Origin: Acanthochlamys bracteata
Taxonomy: Eukaryota > Streptophyta > Magnoliopsida > Pandanales > Velloziaceae
NCBI GenBank assembly: GCA_019914995.1
Contig: CM034145.1
Coordinates: 2,046,001-2,110,000 of the forward strand
Direction of reading: 5' to 3'
DNA: 64,000 bases
Part shown: positions 1 to 12,800 of the stretch, piece after piece
How positions within the stretch are numbered: the stretch's first letter is position 1
Layout of the letters: each line of letters opens with the position of its first letter
Program-made: the position numbers and the translations under genes
The notes under the pieces: generated by a model
The model's input: the letters and a program-made list of their open reading frames with translations, nothing else
The model's database searches: none
What the model was told of the DNA's origin: nothing

Positions 1-78
1 TACTATGGATGGCCACGTGATGAACTTCCTGAATGGGATGACTCTAACTCTGTGTTTGGATGGATGGAGGGTTTATAA

Positions 79-1037
79 GGAGAAAGGAGAGGAAGGGGAA
101 ACAATTCTCCTTGATTGTGTGTTTGGTTTAAGATTACTGTTTAGGAGAGAAGGAGAACTGGGGAGAGAATGGGGGAAAAATGCACCGTTAGTAGGTGGAA
201 TCGTTGCACCCTAAATTAGGGGTAACAGGGGAAAACCGTTTGAGTGCGTGATCTGCAAGCCCAGCTTCTCATTTCTTCTCTCATTATTTCTTCCTCTTCC
301 TGACCCGCTCCCATATGCAGCAACGTGATCGTTCCTTCGGTGTGTCTGACTTCTCTCTCCGGCGTCTAGCTCTTCTCCTTCTTCCTCTGGGCTTCTGTGT
401 GTCTTTTCTTCTTGCGGCATCGTGATTTCGCCTATCAGCGTGCACGAGCAAAGCCTAGACTCTGCCGCCGTCCCTCCGCTCATTTCGCTTATCGTTGCTG
501 TTCATTGATAAGATCTTTGTGCTCTCTAATTTTTGAGTTCTCATTTTGCCTATCGGTGCCCGTTCATGTTCCCTGCAATCTTGTTAATTTCCCTCTTTTT
601 TGGCATTTTGGTTAAATTCGGTTATTTTTATTAAATTCTGGTATTTTTTATTCAAAATTGGTGAATTTGGCTTGGTGAATTCGAAATTGGTGTTTTTTTA
701 TTAAAATCTGCTTAGTGAAGTTGGATTGGTGTATCAATTCCTATATCGGTTGACAACACTTTGAAGTTCCTCGATGTTATTGCTGTTGAATCATCCTAAC
801 TATCCAAATAAGTAGTCTGACAAATGGATATATGACATACATTATATTTTACTAAAAACACAAAATGATATGATTGCTTTTGAGAGGATTATCTTCCAGT
901 TTCCTTATTATTTGAAACATTCATCCTGCATGTATGTGTCTATATAGTCTTTACTATTGTATTTGATTTTCTTTTGCATGGAATTCGTGATTCTTGCTAA
1001 TACACGACTGGCAGAGAGTCGGTTGCTTGAGTCGGGC
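79..1037. other. No recognised gene; GC-moderate leader-like stretch
   Basis: Positions 240-620 are pyrimidine-rich and less AT-rich than the surroundings, rather like the 5' leader of a plant gene, followed by AT-rich intron-like DNA up to 1037. The ORFs on either strand are short and resemble no family I know. It could be the old promoter and leader of the broken gene copy that begins at 1038, but there is no direct proof. Confidence 0.3.
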
Positions 1038-1373
1038 AACTGGTTTTAATAGGTTAGAGATTTGTGTAGGGCAATCTTGTGTGTTGGCATTGATAGAGAA
1101 AATGGCTTAAAGAAACACAAACACAAAACGAAGCATAATGAAGATGGTAGTTCTACTAGTGCAGAACTATTAGAAGAAGTGGGAGTAACTTACTGGAGTG
1201 AGCGAGAATGAAAATGTAGAGAAAGATGGAATTTCTCCTCAACTACTTGCCTAGAATAAAGAAAAAAAAAAGAGAAAATGCAAGGTTGTAGAAGAAATCA
1301 ATGGAGCTGAAGCAATGGGTAGTGAAAAAATAGGTATTGTAGAGAAGGATTTACCGTTGAACACATTGGAAAA
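1038..1373 (+). pseudogene. Partial broken copy of the Myb/REB1-like gene's first coding exon
   Basis: This stretch matches 6825-7161, the end of the 5' leader plus the first part of coding exon 1 of the intact Myb gene downstream, at high identity by eye. It is disabled: the start codon is ATT instead of ATG, two bases are lost near 1190 (shifting the frame), and an in-frame TAG follows near 1252. Similarity starts two bases inside the splice acceptor that precedes the intact copy's coding exon (AG at 6821-6822). It ends abruptly where a different repeat begins (1379). No later exon of the gene is present. It may be a truncated segmental duplicate or a piece of a reverse-transcribed copy. 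Confidence 0.85.
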
Positions 1374-1378
1374 ATGAG

Positions 1379-1637
1379 AAGTTCAATCCTTTAACGATTT
1401 CAAAATCATCTACAAGTTGAAAATCGTCTACATTAATGGTGTTGCTTCTCCCTAGTAAGCCAGCTTAATGAAATTCATAAAGACAGAGTTACTATATGTG
1501 ACTTGCATATATACATTAGTTATTACCAAAAAAAAAGAAAGAACACAAAAGTAATGTCAAAGTAGTGTGAGATGTTTGTAGATTCAAGTCTTTAATGATT
1601 TTGAACTTTCATTACTATTACTCTTAGCATGTTTTAT
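1379..1637 (+). repeat. Dispersed repeat, copy 1
   Basis: This segment aligns with 10856-11098 in intron 3 of the Myb gene. Shared landmarks are ATCATCTACAAGTTGAAAAT, the stretch around ATGAAATTCATAAAGACA, and AAAGAACACAAAAGTAATGT. Both copies are in the same orientation. It has no coding content. Here it is joined directly to the Myb exon copy. Confidence 0.8.
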
Positions 1638-3599
1638 GATGTTAATTACTTGAAAACAATTTTGAAAATTGTTGTTTAGTTTTCAACTTCCTAGAAGCTG
1701 ACTCTGAAGAACATAACAATATCATAATTCAGATTGTGAGATAGTTTATACTTCAATCCGAGCAAATACTTCAGATTTTCTTCAAAGTTCCTTCTTTATA
1801 TATGTAGATAAAAAGAATTGCAAAAGGCAACAAGAGTTATGCAAACACCTTAATAAACAAGTATGGCTCTTCAGGGTTCGTCTAAACAATTAGGAATAAA
1901 TGGTATATGTACAGGCAATGTTCTTTAAAGGGATTGCATTGAATTTGAACCCCTACTGATTGCAAGGCTTGTTGGTAGCAATGTGAAGCCCTACATGTAA
2001 TTAATGAAAAACAAAGCAGTTAACATGTATGATTATACTTTGACCTTTAATAACACCTCGATTTTTTTTTCCATCATTCATCCATCGATTTAGTTCGGAG
2101 TCTTTTGAATGGTTGATGAAAATTTCTTAACCTGAAAGGTTGAGGGAAAAAAAAAGACTACGTATGTATATATCTGAATTGAATCCTTCGCTTTTAATTA
2201 ATGTCATTGATGTTTCCAAGCAAGTGGTAATGAAAAGCATCAAAAGCATACAAGAATGCAATACAACAAATGCAATATACCATCATCATCACTATGATCA
2301 CAAGCTAAAAAGCAACAACAAACACAAATGGATATTAAAGGGAGTCTCAAAACAGGAAAAACTCCAATCTGAAAGGCTATGTCAAAAAAAAAAAAAAAAA
2401 ACTAACAAGAAAGCCGTAGTGATCTTCGGGAATGAGAAGATAACCCACTAAACAATTAAGTCATTCCCCAAATCAAAATAAAATTTCATCTTCTTCTTCT
2501 CTTCTTCGATTTTTAGCAGAACAAACAAAAAGAAAAAAAAGAACTTATTTGGAGTTGGAGATCGAAGTTTCACTGCGACGGTTGACGAATTTATGATCGG
2601 TGACGGTGAATCAGTCGAATTTTTGGGTGGTGCGAAGAGAAGAGATGAATGAGACAGACAGAATTAGAGGGAGAATGAGATGATCTAGTGAAGGCAGTGA
2701 AGCCGTAGCACTTCACTATTTATATCTACGATGAAATTGAAGCCCACTTTTCAAATAAATCAGGTCACTTAGTAACTCGATCTGCAAAATCGATCTCTAC
2801 AATGACATTAAACTCTATTTTGCAAATATATTTGCAAAGGTGGGTCATGTAATGGACCAATGTATCAGCCACAAGCTTTACAAATCCAGACTAATTTATT
2901 TCATATTGTTAAATCTAGTATTGTGGTCAAGTTTTATAAAATTGACGCTGAATATTTACCCAAATCCAAAACTGTCCACTAAAGTAGTTTGGTGAAATCA
3001 TTAATCCATTAAAGTGACAAGCCCAAAAATTATATAATTTAGCAAAATCTGTCCTTTTAATATTATATTAACAATATGTTCATTTGAGATATAAAACAAT
3101 AATAAAAACTTTTAACAAAGAAATGAAAACCTGAATATATTCTAACAGAGCTCATGATATACGGTAGTTCCTTCAAGTTAATAACAAGTTATGAAGTAGT
3201 AGACACCATTTCATGTGATAAAATTTAATTAAAATTTTTAAAATGATGATAAAACTCCTAAATATTTTATCTCTTGTTTAATTATAATTTATAGCCAAAA
3301 TAATCATACAAAATAACACTTGAGCTAAACATCTTCTCACATTAATTTTGATAAATTCTTATTGGTGGTTTTTTATTGAAATTCATTTTCAGTCTTTGAT
3401 TTTAGTTTGTAGTAATTTTTTTATGAGTTTATAATTTTTTAAGCTCTTTCATAACTTATAAAATGTTTAAAAATTTTATTCAATTTTTCCATTTGAAACT
3501 AACTTAATTTTACGCTTCAAATATCTATCCCACAAAAGTCTCATTCTTCTAGGTAAAATTGTGATTTCGGAGGGTACTAAAGGTTTCCAAATATTTAGT
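1638..3599. other. No recognised gene; AT-rich
   Basis: Mostly AT-rich DNA with homopolymer tracts (poly-A near 2384-2400). Positions 2480-2720, read on the minus strand, are CT-rich and resemble the leader of a minus-strand transcript, but no convincing reading frame follows. The short plus-strand ORF at 2140-2451 is low complexity and ends in poly-lysine encoded by an A-tract, so it is not called as a gene. Confidence 0.4.
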
Positions 3600-3727
3600 T
3601 TGATACTAGTTAAAGATATCTCTTATTATTTGGAAATCTCCAAATCTAATCGTCACAATTGGATATTGAATGTGAGTTAAAAATATACTGATAAAATTTC
3701 AATCCAATCGGATCTCGATTCGGCTTT

Positions 3728-3730
<3 letters not shown>

Positions 3731-3761
<31 letters not shown>

Positions 3762-3762
3762 G
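3731..3762. repeat. (TA)n microsatellite
   Basis: Perfect alternating AT tract that borders foldback arms. Similar tracts flank the other members of the family at 11.4, 11.75, 12.75 and 13.15 kb. Confidence 0.9.
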
Positions 3763-3985
3763 ATAAATGCATATGGTGTTCTTATAGGCACATGGTGCAC
3801 ATACCGGCCAAAAGTGGCCGGCGAGATCTCTAAGTCCAATCTTCAACGTTGGATATGGAGAATCGTGAGTTGGGAATATGCTATTAAAATTTCAACTCAA
3901 TCGGAATACGAATAGACCTCTATCGAAACTCTTAATCAAAATGACACAAAAAATTAAAAGTGATGATATATATATTTTGATAACA

Positions 3986-4386
3986 TAGGATAGAGGCACA
4001 TGGTATTCTTAGAGGCACATGGTGCACATGCCGATCAAAAGTGGCCGGAGAGACATCTAAATCTAAATACCACCGTTGGATATGGAGAACCATGAGGAGT
4101 TGGGAACATTTTATTAAAATTTCAGTTCGATCGAAATACGAACCGACCTTCATCAAAGCTCTTGATCAAAGTGATACAAAACCAAAATATATATCTTTTG
4201 TCAAATTTAAAATTTTATGTTATTTTGATCAAGAGTTCCGATGGAGATCGATTCGTATTCCGATTGAGCTAAAATTTTATCAACATGTTCTCAACTCATG
4301 GTTCTTCATATCCAGCGGTGGAGATTGGATTTGGATGTCTTGCCGGCAAAAGCCTTTAAGAATATTATGTGACTCTATCATATCCC
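3986..4386. mobile_element. Complete foldback MITE-like element
   Basis: Left arm 3986-4190 and right arm 4215-4386 are long inverted repeats of each other. The outer ends read GGATAGAGGCACATGGTATT on the left, with the imperfect complement at 4350-4386. The loop is a short AT-rich segment. There is no coding capacity. It is flanked by AT-rich microsatellite DNA, so target duplications cannot be told from the repeat. Confidence 0.8.
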
Positions 4387-4637
4387 ATATTTATATGCAT
4401 ATACATATATATGCATATACATATGCATATGTATATGTATATATATTTGATTTGTGTCATCTTAATCAAAATGCTGGATAGAAGTTAAATCGCAGTTGGA
4501 TTGAGCTAAAATTTTGTTGGTATATTTTAACTCATAATCTTTTATATCCAATAGTAACAATTAGACTTAGAGATCTCCTTAGTCAAAAATAGCTAAGGAG
4601 TGCCTAAGGAGGGTAGGCAGTGCATGCATCGTATCCC

Positions 4638-4672
<35 letters not shown>

Positions 4673-4690
4673 ATACATATATACATATAT
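4387..4690. repeat. TATATG/TA microsatellites around a foldback half-arm
   Basis: Runs of ATATGC/TATATG repeats (4390-4445 and 4638-4690) bracket the inverted half-arm at 4445-4610. Confidence 0.75.
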
Positions 4691-6122
4691 AGACCAACAT
4701 GCTCAATCTGGCACATAATCGTCCATAAATCATATATGCCCACTAAAGCAAAAACATAATAATAATAACAATATCTTATGAAATCATCCTCAAATCATCT
4801 TGTAGATATCTTGCTCTCAAGTAACAATACAACCAATATAGGTTCCCATAATTAAAACACTGTGCATGCTCCTCATGTCCAATAATAAACATGCATCACA
4901 CGTAATCATGTATCTTGAGGGAAGAATCATAAATGCACGAAAGTGGCAAGGTATGCCATAGAGCCAAAGTAGATGTTAATTGCGCCGGAACCTAACTTAA
5001 GCTAGTAACAAAAGACACAGCAGCCGTAACCTCAAGTCCTATCGTATTGCCTAAGCCTCGTGCTGTCCACAAACAATTTAACATAAGTATTTTTTTCTTC
5101 CGGTCTTAACAAATACATGTATGAGATATACCATCATAGCCACCTGAATGACATTATGGAGTACTAAGCACGTACAACGCTCCAACTTAACATCCAAACA
5201 ATTACTGCATACATACTAAACTTAGACTTCTTTCCTATTCATAATAATAAGTCAATTCCTAATGCTAGTGCTATCTTGGATTAGTCTTACCTAGGTAACG
5301 GAATGATTTGATTCCTAATCGGCTCTGGATTTTCGATGATGAACCCTTATGCTTTCCGATCGAGAGGAGATACCTAATGTGAAAAGTTTAGTAGAAAATT
5401 CAATAATAAGTTCAGACGGCAAAAATACACATCGCATTTAACCTGAGTATGTGACCCACTAGAAATTAGAATCTCACGATTAGGGTTTTGGCCGATAATT
5501 GAGTTGACCGTCAACAAGTGATTCAAGGATCGTCCGAGCCTTGTATGTGCAAGTCACAGTATTGGGTCGACAATTCTGCGCCTAACGCTTGCGACCGCGA
5601 CAAGCATTGGTCTTTAAGAGCTACAACGTCGACCTACAGGAGAAGGTGCAAAATGAATGGAGGATAATGAGAATTTCTTTCGTCGGCGGTCAAATTTTCA
5701 GCGGTTGGGCTCGGCGATGAAACCCGCGCTTAACTTGTTTGCTCAGGATCAACTTGGCCGCGAGCTCTTCAGTAGCGGCTGTAGGAAGGACTGAATGAAG
5801 GAAGAAGCGTTCGTGTGGGAGAGATTGATAACAATGGCAAGCACAGCATAGCCAAGTCCACGGGAGAGAGAACGGTGAAAATGGGAGAAAGAAAAGAAGA
5901 AGAGGTAGGGGTGGCAATATATGATACAACCTGCAAATTCAATTAAGTCGACATATTTGAAGAGGAAGAAGGTTAACCCAAGGCTGATTTAAACAAATGT
6001 ATGGGTATAATGATCATTTAAATTGGTATGGTCTCATGCTGCTAAATTAAATAGATATGAATTACTATTTTTTCCATAATTGAATTATTTTAGGACTGAT
6101 CTTACAAAAAATGGAAACATAA
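4691..6122. other. No recognised gene
   Basis: Positions 4691-5300 are AT-rich and unrecognised. Positions 5300-5940 are more GC-balanced and contain short ORFs in both directions (minus-strand 5690-5929, plus-strand from about 5718) without similarity to a family I know. It could be a decayed gene leader or part of an LTR. Confidence 0.3.
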
Positions 6123-6822
6123 CTCTCTTATTCAATTTTGTACCTTTGTTTCGCGATCGCTGAGGTTTCAGCTTTTCTGCTGCTCTACTCTGCCATTTGT
6201 TGGCGTTGAAATTTGAACTTTTTTCCATTGAACTCATCTAAACACCGATTTCTCGCGCTCTCCAGTTGAATTCACTTCAGTCTAATTCGGTGATCAATCT
6301 CTTGATTCCATGCTTCAATTGAGTAGCTTAAAACACTTCTCTAAGATTTCTCTAATTCTTTTTCTAATTACCATTTGTTTTAGCTCTTTGATAGGTTAGT
6401 GGTTGCTAGATATTCTTCGACATAGTTAAAATTGGTGTAAATTTTACTTGTTGTTTAGCCGCTTAAGCGTAACCATGCAAGTTGTCGAATTGGTTTTTTA
6501 ATTAGGGTTTATTTGAAATGTAGTTTAATTATGTGGTTTTCTGTAGTTAGAGATTCTTGAGTAAAGTTAAATGGTGTAAAAATTACATTTTGCATAGTTC
6601 TTTATCAATTGAATTCTGAAAAAGTTCTGGTTGGTTATCGAATTTGAAGTGGTTTATTTTATATATTTTTTTCATACTTATTTAAATTGTGTACATTACT
6701 AGACGGATCAAGTTTGCAATAACATTTTGTGAAATATGCAATCAAGTTAGTTTGAATTCAGTACAACCATTAATGCATCAATTTGGTTTGGTTGGTCTGA
6801 AATTGTGTTGTATAATTTTCAG
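6123..6822 (+). promoter_or_regulatory. Leader/promoter region and 5'UTR intron of the Myb gene
   Basis: A leader-like CT-rich stretch at 6130-6320 is followed by T-rich DNA ending in the splice acceptor TTTTCAG at 6816-6822, right before the 5'UTR segment (6823-6875) of the Myb gene. That the pseudogene copy at 1038 begins almost exactly at this border supports it as a real exon edge. The transcription start and the matching donor are not defined. Confidence 0.5.
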
Positions 6823-6875
6823 GTAACTGGTTTTAATAGGTTAGAGATTTGTGTAGGGCAATCTAGTGTTTTGGC

Positions 6876-9800
6876 ATGGAAGGAGAAAATGGTTTGAAGA
6901 AACACAAAGACAAGATGAAGCATAATGAAGATGGTGGTTCTACTAGTGCAGAACTAATGGAACAAGTGGGAGTAACTTCTACTGGAGCGAGCGAGAGCGA
7001 AAATGTAGAGAAAGATGGAACTTCTCCTCAACTGCTTGTTCAGAATAAGAACAAAAAGAAGAGAAAATGCAAGGCTGTAGAAGAAAAGAATGGAGCTGAA
7101 GCAATGGGTAGTGACAAATTAGGTGTTGTAGAGAAGGATTTACAGTTGAACACATTGCAAACTGAGAATGTTAAGAAAAAGAAGAAGAAACAGAAAATTG
7201 GAGAAACCACAGACCAAAATTCCTATGGAAGATCAGATAAGGAAGGAGCATCAGATAAGGAAGAAGTAGGTGATGCCAAAACTAGCAACAGAAACACTGC
7301 CAAAAGTGAGAGAAACAAGAAAAGCGCTAATTTGAAGCAGGATCCTAGGATTGACAATTCCAATAAGTCAAAGTCTAAGAAAACCTCAAGGAAGGTAAGC
7401 TTTGCGGATGAGGTGCATGTATTTCCATCCTCGAAAAGAAGCCGCAAGGATGGCAATAAAGAAGGCGGACTAGTCCAAGGTAAAAGATTCACTCGGGAGG
7501 AAGATGAATTGATCAAAGAAGCTGTCCATGAATACATAGAGGTATGCTTAATTAGGTGTACTTTGTTAACCTTTTTCAGCTGTTTCTGCTTGTTATACAA
7601 CTCGGACTTGTTGTTCATTTTGTCAATGAATACATATAGGTCTGCTAAGTAGGTTTATTTTGCGAAGTTTCCAAGCTGTTGTTAGCATGTTGTATAACTG
7701 GATTTATCTTATTAGGGGGTCTTCTTGTATCTTATTAAGGTAATTTGCTGCAGCAATGAATTTTGACAATTCTCTTCTACTGCCTATCTCTTTAGTTTTT
7801 CCTCAAACTTCGTAAGGCTAACCCTGAGTTTATCTTGAACACATTCGAGCAATTTAAGACTGTCCAAGTTTAAGTAACTTAACATGTGACCGTACATGAA
7901 AGTTATTATTTTATTGTCTCAATTCAACTGCACAGTGAGAGCGTCGTTTTAAATCTCATAAGCCTGTTCTTGTTTATAGTTTTTGTTTTTTAGGTGATAT
8001 ATAAAAAATAGGAAATATTGAAGTTTGTGTAATCATCCTATGATAATGTGTAAATATTTTTTGGTAACTAGCAACTGTACATGTTTGGAAATATCCATGA
8101 GTCATTAGATATTAGGCAAATGCTTACTGACACTTCTTTCGAAGTGGATAATAGAATTAAATGAAATTCTTAAAACATGTTACATTACAAGCATTACAAC
8201 ATACTTTTATTAGCTATAGCATGCAAACTAGTGTTCAAATAAAGATTCTCAAGCCTCTATCTCTATTTTCAAATTGTATATATCAGTACATCCAAAAGTT
8301 ATATTTGAATGTATTAGCACTTTGTCTTCACATGAAGAAGAAAAATCATTTTATTATAATTGTTTTAACCTTCTCATGGTAATATTTCTGCTTTACTAAC
8401 TTTTATATGTACTTTAAGGATATTCTTATTTATTTGGACGGTTGTGCCTAACATTGCTACATATTTTGTTGCAGACACATCAATTGGGAGGGCAAGGCCT
8501 GGACATGCTTCTTCACTCGAGCAAGTATCCCCAATTGAGAGGCTGTTGGAAGGAGATAGGTAGTGCATATCCAGCCAACAACCCTCTTAGTTAGGCTAAT
8601 TTTCAATGTTTGTCTTCATTCTTGCAAGCACCAAATTCTAAGTAGTAATGCATCAGAAGATATTTGACCTATCCACTTCCGGTGACTTAGCTTATTGAAA
8701 GAAACTTAGGTGGAGCTTTCACAATTCCAAACTCACACAAAAATTACTAGGGATATTGTTACATATTCAGATTCAAAAAACTCGTGAGCTGTTTATACTA
8801 GGTAAAAAAATTCAGCAAAAAGTAACTGAAACAGAAGTTCATTCCTGAAAGTAATAGTTGGATTGTAAGATGAGATGCCTGACTTGTTCTCTTTACTGGA
8901 GGTGATTTTTGAACTAAGGTTGGCATATATCAGTTGCCAACAGAAATATTATAACTAAATATAAACTAAGGGGGCAAGCTGCCTAGCATTTGTTGTTGGT
9001 CCAACTTTGTTTTCATTGCAACTAACTTGTTTGCCTATATTGCTGGAATACTGATTGCCTTTTCTTGCTTAGCATTGATTTGAACTAAAATTTTGGCATC
9101 ATGTATTAATCTGTAGAAACTAAATTAAACAGATGATAACTAAGGGAAGCATTAACTAGAACAATTGTGAAGTCATTCATCTTCTCCTTTAATCACAAGA
9201 ATTAAACTCTCGCTTGCTTCAGTCTGTATTTCTTATAATTTGACATAAATCTCTCATCAATTAACAGAAACTAAATTAAATAGAAAATGAGCCAATAAAT
9301 AATTACTTAAGCCAATTGTGATTTCAGTCTTTTTCTCATTCAATTTTGAGAATTAGAAACTTCTCTTACATCATTCGCAATTTTCATAGCTAAAGATTTA
9401 TCCTTCATTTTCAATTCATTATTTCAGTAGTTCACAAGATTGGAACCCATATAATAGGATTTCAGGTTGGACTGAGACTAGAAGTTATAGACCAAATTAC
9501 AGCATATTAAAGACATGATATAGGCAGATTGGAATGTAGATTAGGAGTTCAAAATCATAGATGGAGACTACTTGCCTGGCTAGAACAGGCAGCAGCGAAG
9601 GATACACCTAAGAAAGCTGAGAGAGCATAGGAAATGAAGAAATTGGGGTTTAAGGAGGAAAGATTAACAATGTTTATGACTGCAAAAACATTTAAAGGTC
9701 TTTATGTCCTTATGGAAAGCTCCATAATTAAATATTTCTGCCCCAAACAGGTATTTATATGTAAGGATGCTCTTATGCAAATAAATGCGGCAACAGGTAT

Positions 9801-12800
9801 AGACCTTGCACGCTCTAACATAGCGTTGACTGTAAATTGGCAGTTTTTGGATGAATAATTGACAGTTGTCCACAAAAGGCTATTTGGTGCTGATTCTAGA
9901 TTATGTTATTTCCAGGGGAGTGCATTCCGTATAGGCCTTTTTCATCTGTCTATATACGTGCTCATGTTCTATTTGAAAGGAGTGAACAACGTGGACTTAC
10001 ATCTGATGAGATTGAAGTTGTTAGAAGGTAAAATTTGTTCTTTAGCTGACATTTTTTAATTTTACTTTGCAATGCCTTATCAGTAATTGAGTTCCTTTCC
10101 TTGCATTATCTACACATATAAGTTGTTTTTATGTTGAAATTTGGTCACCTTTCTGAAGTATAATTGGAACTAAGATATACTTGACATAAAAGAGATGCGG
10201 AATGTAAATCTCTTGCTATATTTGTGTAGAAGGATGATATTTGTGGGTTGATATTCATGCTTAAGTTGCCCTTAGGATTCTGAAATTCCTTATAAAGATT
10301 CTGTAAAGTTGAAGATTTAGTTCAAAAAAGGTCTTTACTATCTTTAAGCATGTTTGTGTTTGCATTATTATATATTACCATGAATCTTTTTTTTTCTTTC
10401 GGGAAACCGCAAGTGGATTGACTCCAACCCTAACTCCTCTTTTTTGGCCCCATTCACTCACTTGGTAGAGTGGTTAGGGTATTCCTCTTCAAAAGAAAGT
10501 TTGAGGTTTTGAGTCACCAGTGGTGCCAGTCTATCTAACAAAAAACATATTATTATGAAGCATATGGGATTACTTGAGATGGTTCATTTTGCTCTTATGT
10601 ATGGATAATTCTATTCAATTTGTTGGGATTATTTTTGTTTGGATTTGTTAAAAGCTTGTTTCCTAAAGTAATGCTATTTTCAAACTATTCTGAATCTAGT
10701 GTTCGTATCGGATGATTGACAAATCCAAATTTACAAGGTAGATTTGTGGATGATTTAAAAATTGTGAAGATAGAGATTATTTCAATATTGTTAATATAAT
10801 TGCAGTTTATGTTGACGATTTCAAAGTTGTCGATCTTTTAACGACTTCAAAATTGTCGATCCTTCAACAATTTCAAAATCATCTACAAGTTGAAAATGGT
10901 CTACATTGTGTTGCTATCATTTTCTCCATAGTAAGCTAGCTTTAATGAAATTCATAAAGACAAGAGTTACTATATGGGAGTTGAATATATCAAGCAGATA
11001 ATACCTAAACAAAAGAAAGAACACAAAAGTAATGTCAAAGTAGTGTGAGATTCTTGCAGATTCAAGTCCTTAATTATTTTGAACTTTCATTAGCATTATT
11101 TTGTCACGAGGCAATATATATATATTTTTTAAGTAATGAAATTATTTTGAACTTTCAAGAGGCAATATATATATATTTTTTTTTTTTTTTTTTGTCATCT
11201 TGATCAAGTGAACAGATGGAGATCGATTCGTTATCCGCTTGAGCTAAAATCTTGTCACGTGAATTTTAATTAATAGTTTTTCACGAAGATTGAATTTGGA
11301 GCATTGTAAGTGTCGCGGTGCTGCATGGTAACCCTAAGGGCGAGGTGCTCCTATCCTCACTCTAATATATATATATATATAGGGAAGGGATAGGGGCACT
11401 TTCTCACACGTTTATGGCCGGAATGACCTCTAAATAAAATTTTCACCGTTGGATATGAAGAATTATGAGTTAGAAACATATCCATAAAATTTTAGTGCAA
11501 TCGGATTATGAATTCACTTTCATCGGGTTACTTGATCAAGATGACAGAAAGTAAGAAAATTTAAAAATATATATATTATATCGTTTCTGTCATTTTGATC
11601 AAGTGACTAGATGAAGGTAAATTCGTAGTCCGATTGAGCTAAAAATTTATGGGAATGTTTCTAACTTGTAGTTCTTCATATCCAACGGTGGAGATTGAAT
11701 TTGGAAGTCATTCTGGTCATAAATCAAGGAGGGAGTGCCTCTATCCCTTCCCTATATATATATATAATATTATGCACTGCCGTGTTTAAATTCAGATTGT
11801 TCGATCTTAAATTTAACAGTACTCGTGCGTGCGTGCGATTAATTTTTATGGTTTCTATTATATGTGAGGGTATATGTGTTATTTTACATGTCACGTATTA
11901 GTTTGGTCATTATTAAAAGTTCAAATATTCGAAGTAAGATGGATTGGAACTCATGTCTTTAAAATTTTCAAGACCCATGTGCTTAACTATCTGAGACACC
12001 ATACTCAACATTGATTACAAATGATTCAATTAACATAACAGTCAAAAGTAATGTTGAAATAGAAAATCGACATGAGGTTGAAATGAGGTCGATATGAAGT
12101 CGAAATTAAGTAGAAAAGAAAAGATGAAATTAGGTCAAAAATGACATCGAAATTAAGTAGAAATAAGGTCGATTTGGGTGTCACTTGCTCGCACTGAATC
12201 ACACTCTAGTCTAATACAGTTGCACCCTGTACGATCCAATGCGACCAATACAGTCGCGCAGAGTTGCATTAGGACGCACAAGGTCACACTGGATACGATT
12301 CAAGTGCGACCTAGTGCGACCAACACGGGTCGCATTAGGTCACACTTCGCGTAGTCATATTAGACTTAAATGCAATCCACAGTGTGACTAAGTGCGTCCT
12401 CTTGCGACCCACTTTAGAATATTTTTTAAAAAAAAATTAAATAAATTTTCTGAATGAGATTATAAATTTAGGTCTTTAAATAAAGATCATTATTCTTACC
12501 AATCGAAATACAACACATTTTGAAAGATTTCGTAAAATATATTATTAGATAAATTTGTGTGATCCTGCGCGATCCTGCGCTCTCCAAAGATGTACAATAA
12601 TGCATTTGCCCCCAATGACGGCCAAAACTATAAATTGAGTCTAAATTTGTAAAATGGGTATCGTTAGAGTCACAATCATATGGCCCAAATTTAGGCAAAG
12701 CGGCGCAAGCATAGTGCCGACTATGCCTCTATCTCGCGCCGTTATATATATATATATATACATATATATATTATATATATGTGATAAGATATATGCATTC

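Larger units (their letters stand above)
3600..4640. repeat. Nested cluster of foldback (inverted-repeat) elements
   Basis: Several arms of one repeat family lie here. Outer arm 3600-3730 pairs in inverted orientation with 4445-4610. Between them are a single arm (about 3763-3960) and a complete foldback (3986-4386). Arms share diagnostic stretches such as GTTGGATATGGAGAA and, in reverse orientation, CCGATTGAGCTAAAATTTT. The layout suggests later elements inserted into an older one. None encodes protein. Confidence 0.8.

Noticed and set aside
1-78. Frame-1 open tail (YYGWPRDELPEWDDSNSV..., stop at 76-78) that could be the end of a gene entering from the left
   Set aside because: Only 25 codons, no recognisable family and no upstream sequence to test it.
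2140-2451. 103-aa plus-strand ORF
   Set aside because: Low complexity, with a poly-Lys run from an A-tract; no domain or splice context.
5690-5929. 79-aa minus-strand ORF with a hydrophobic N-terminus
   Set aside because: The hydrophobic stretch is a CT-rich leader-like sequence; no homologue recognised and competing frames are equally open.
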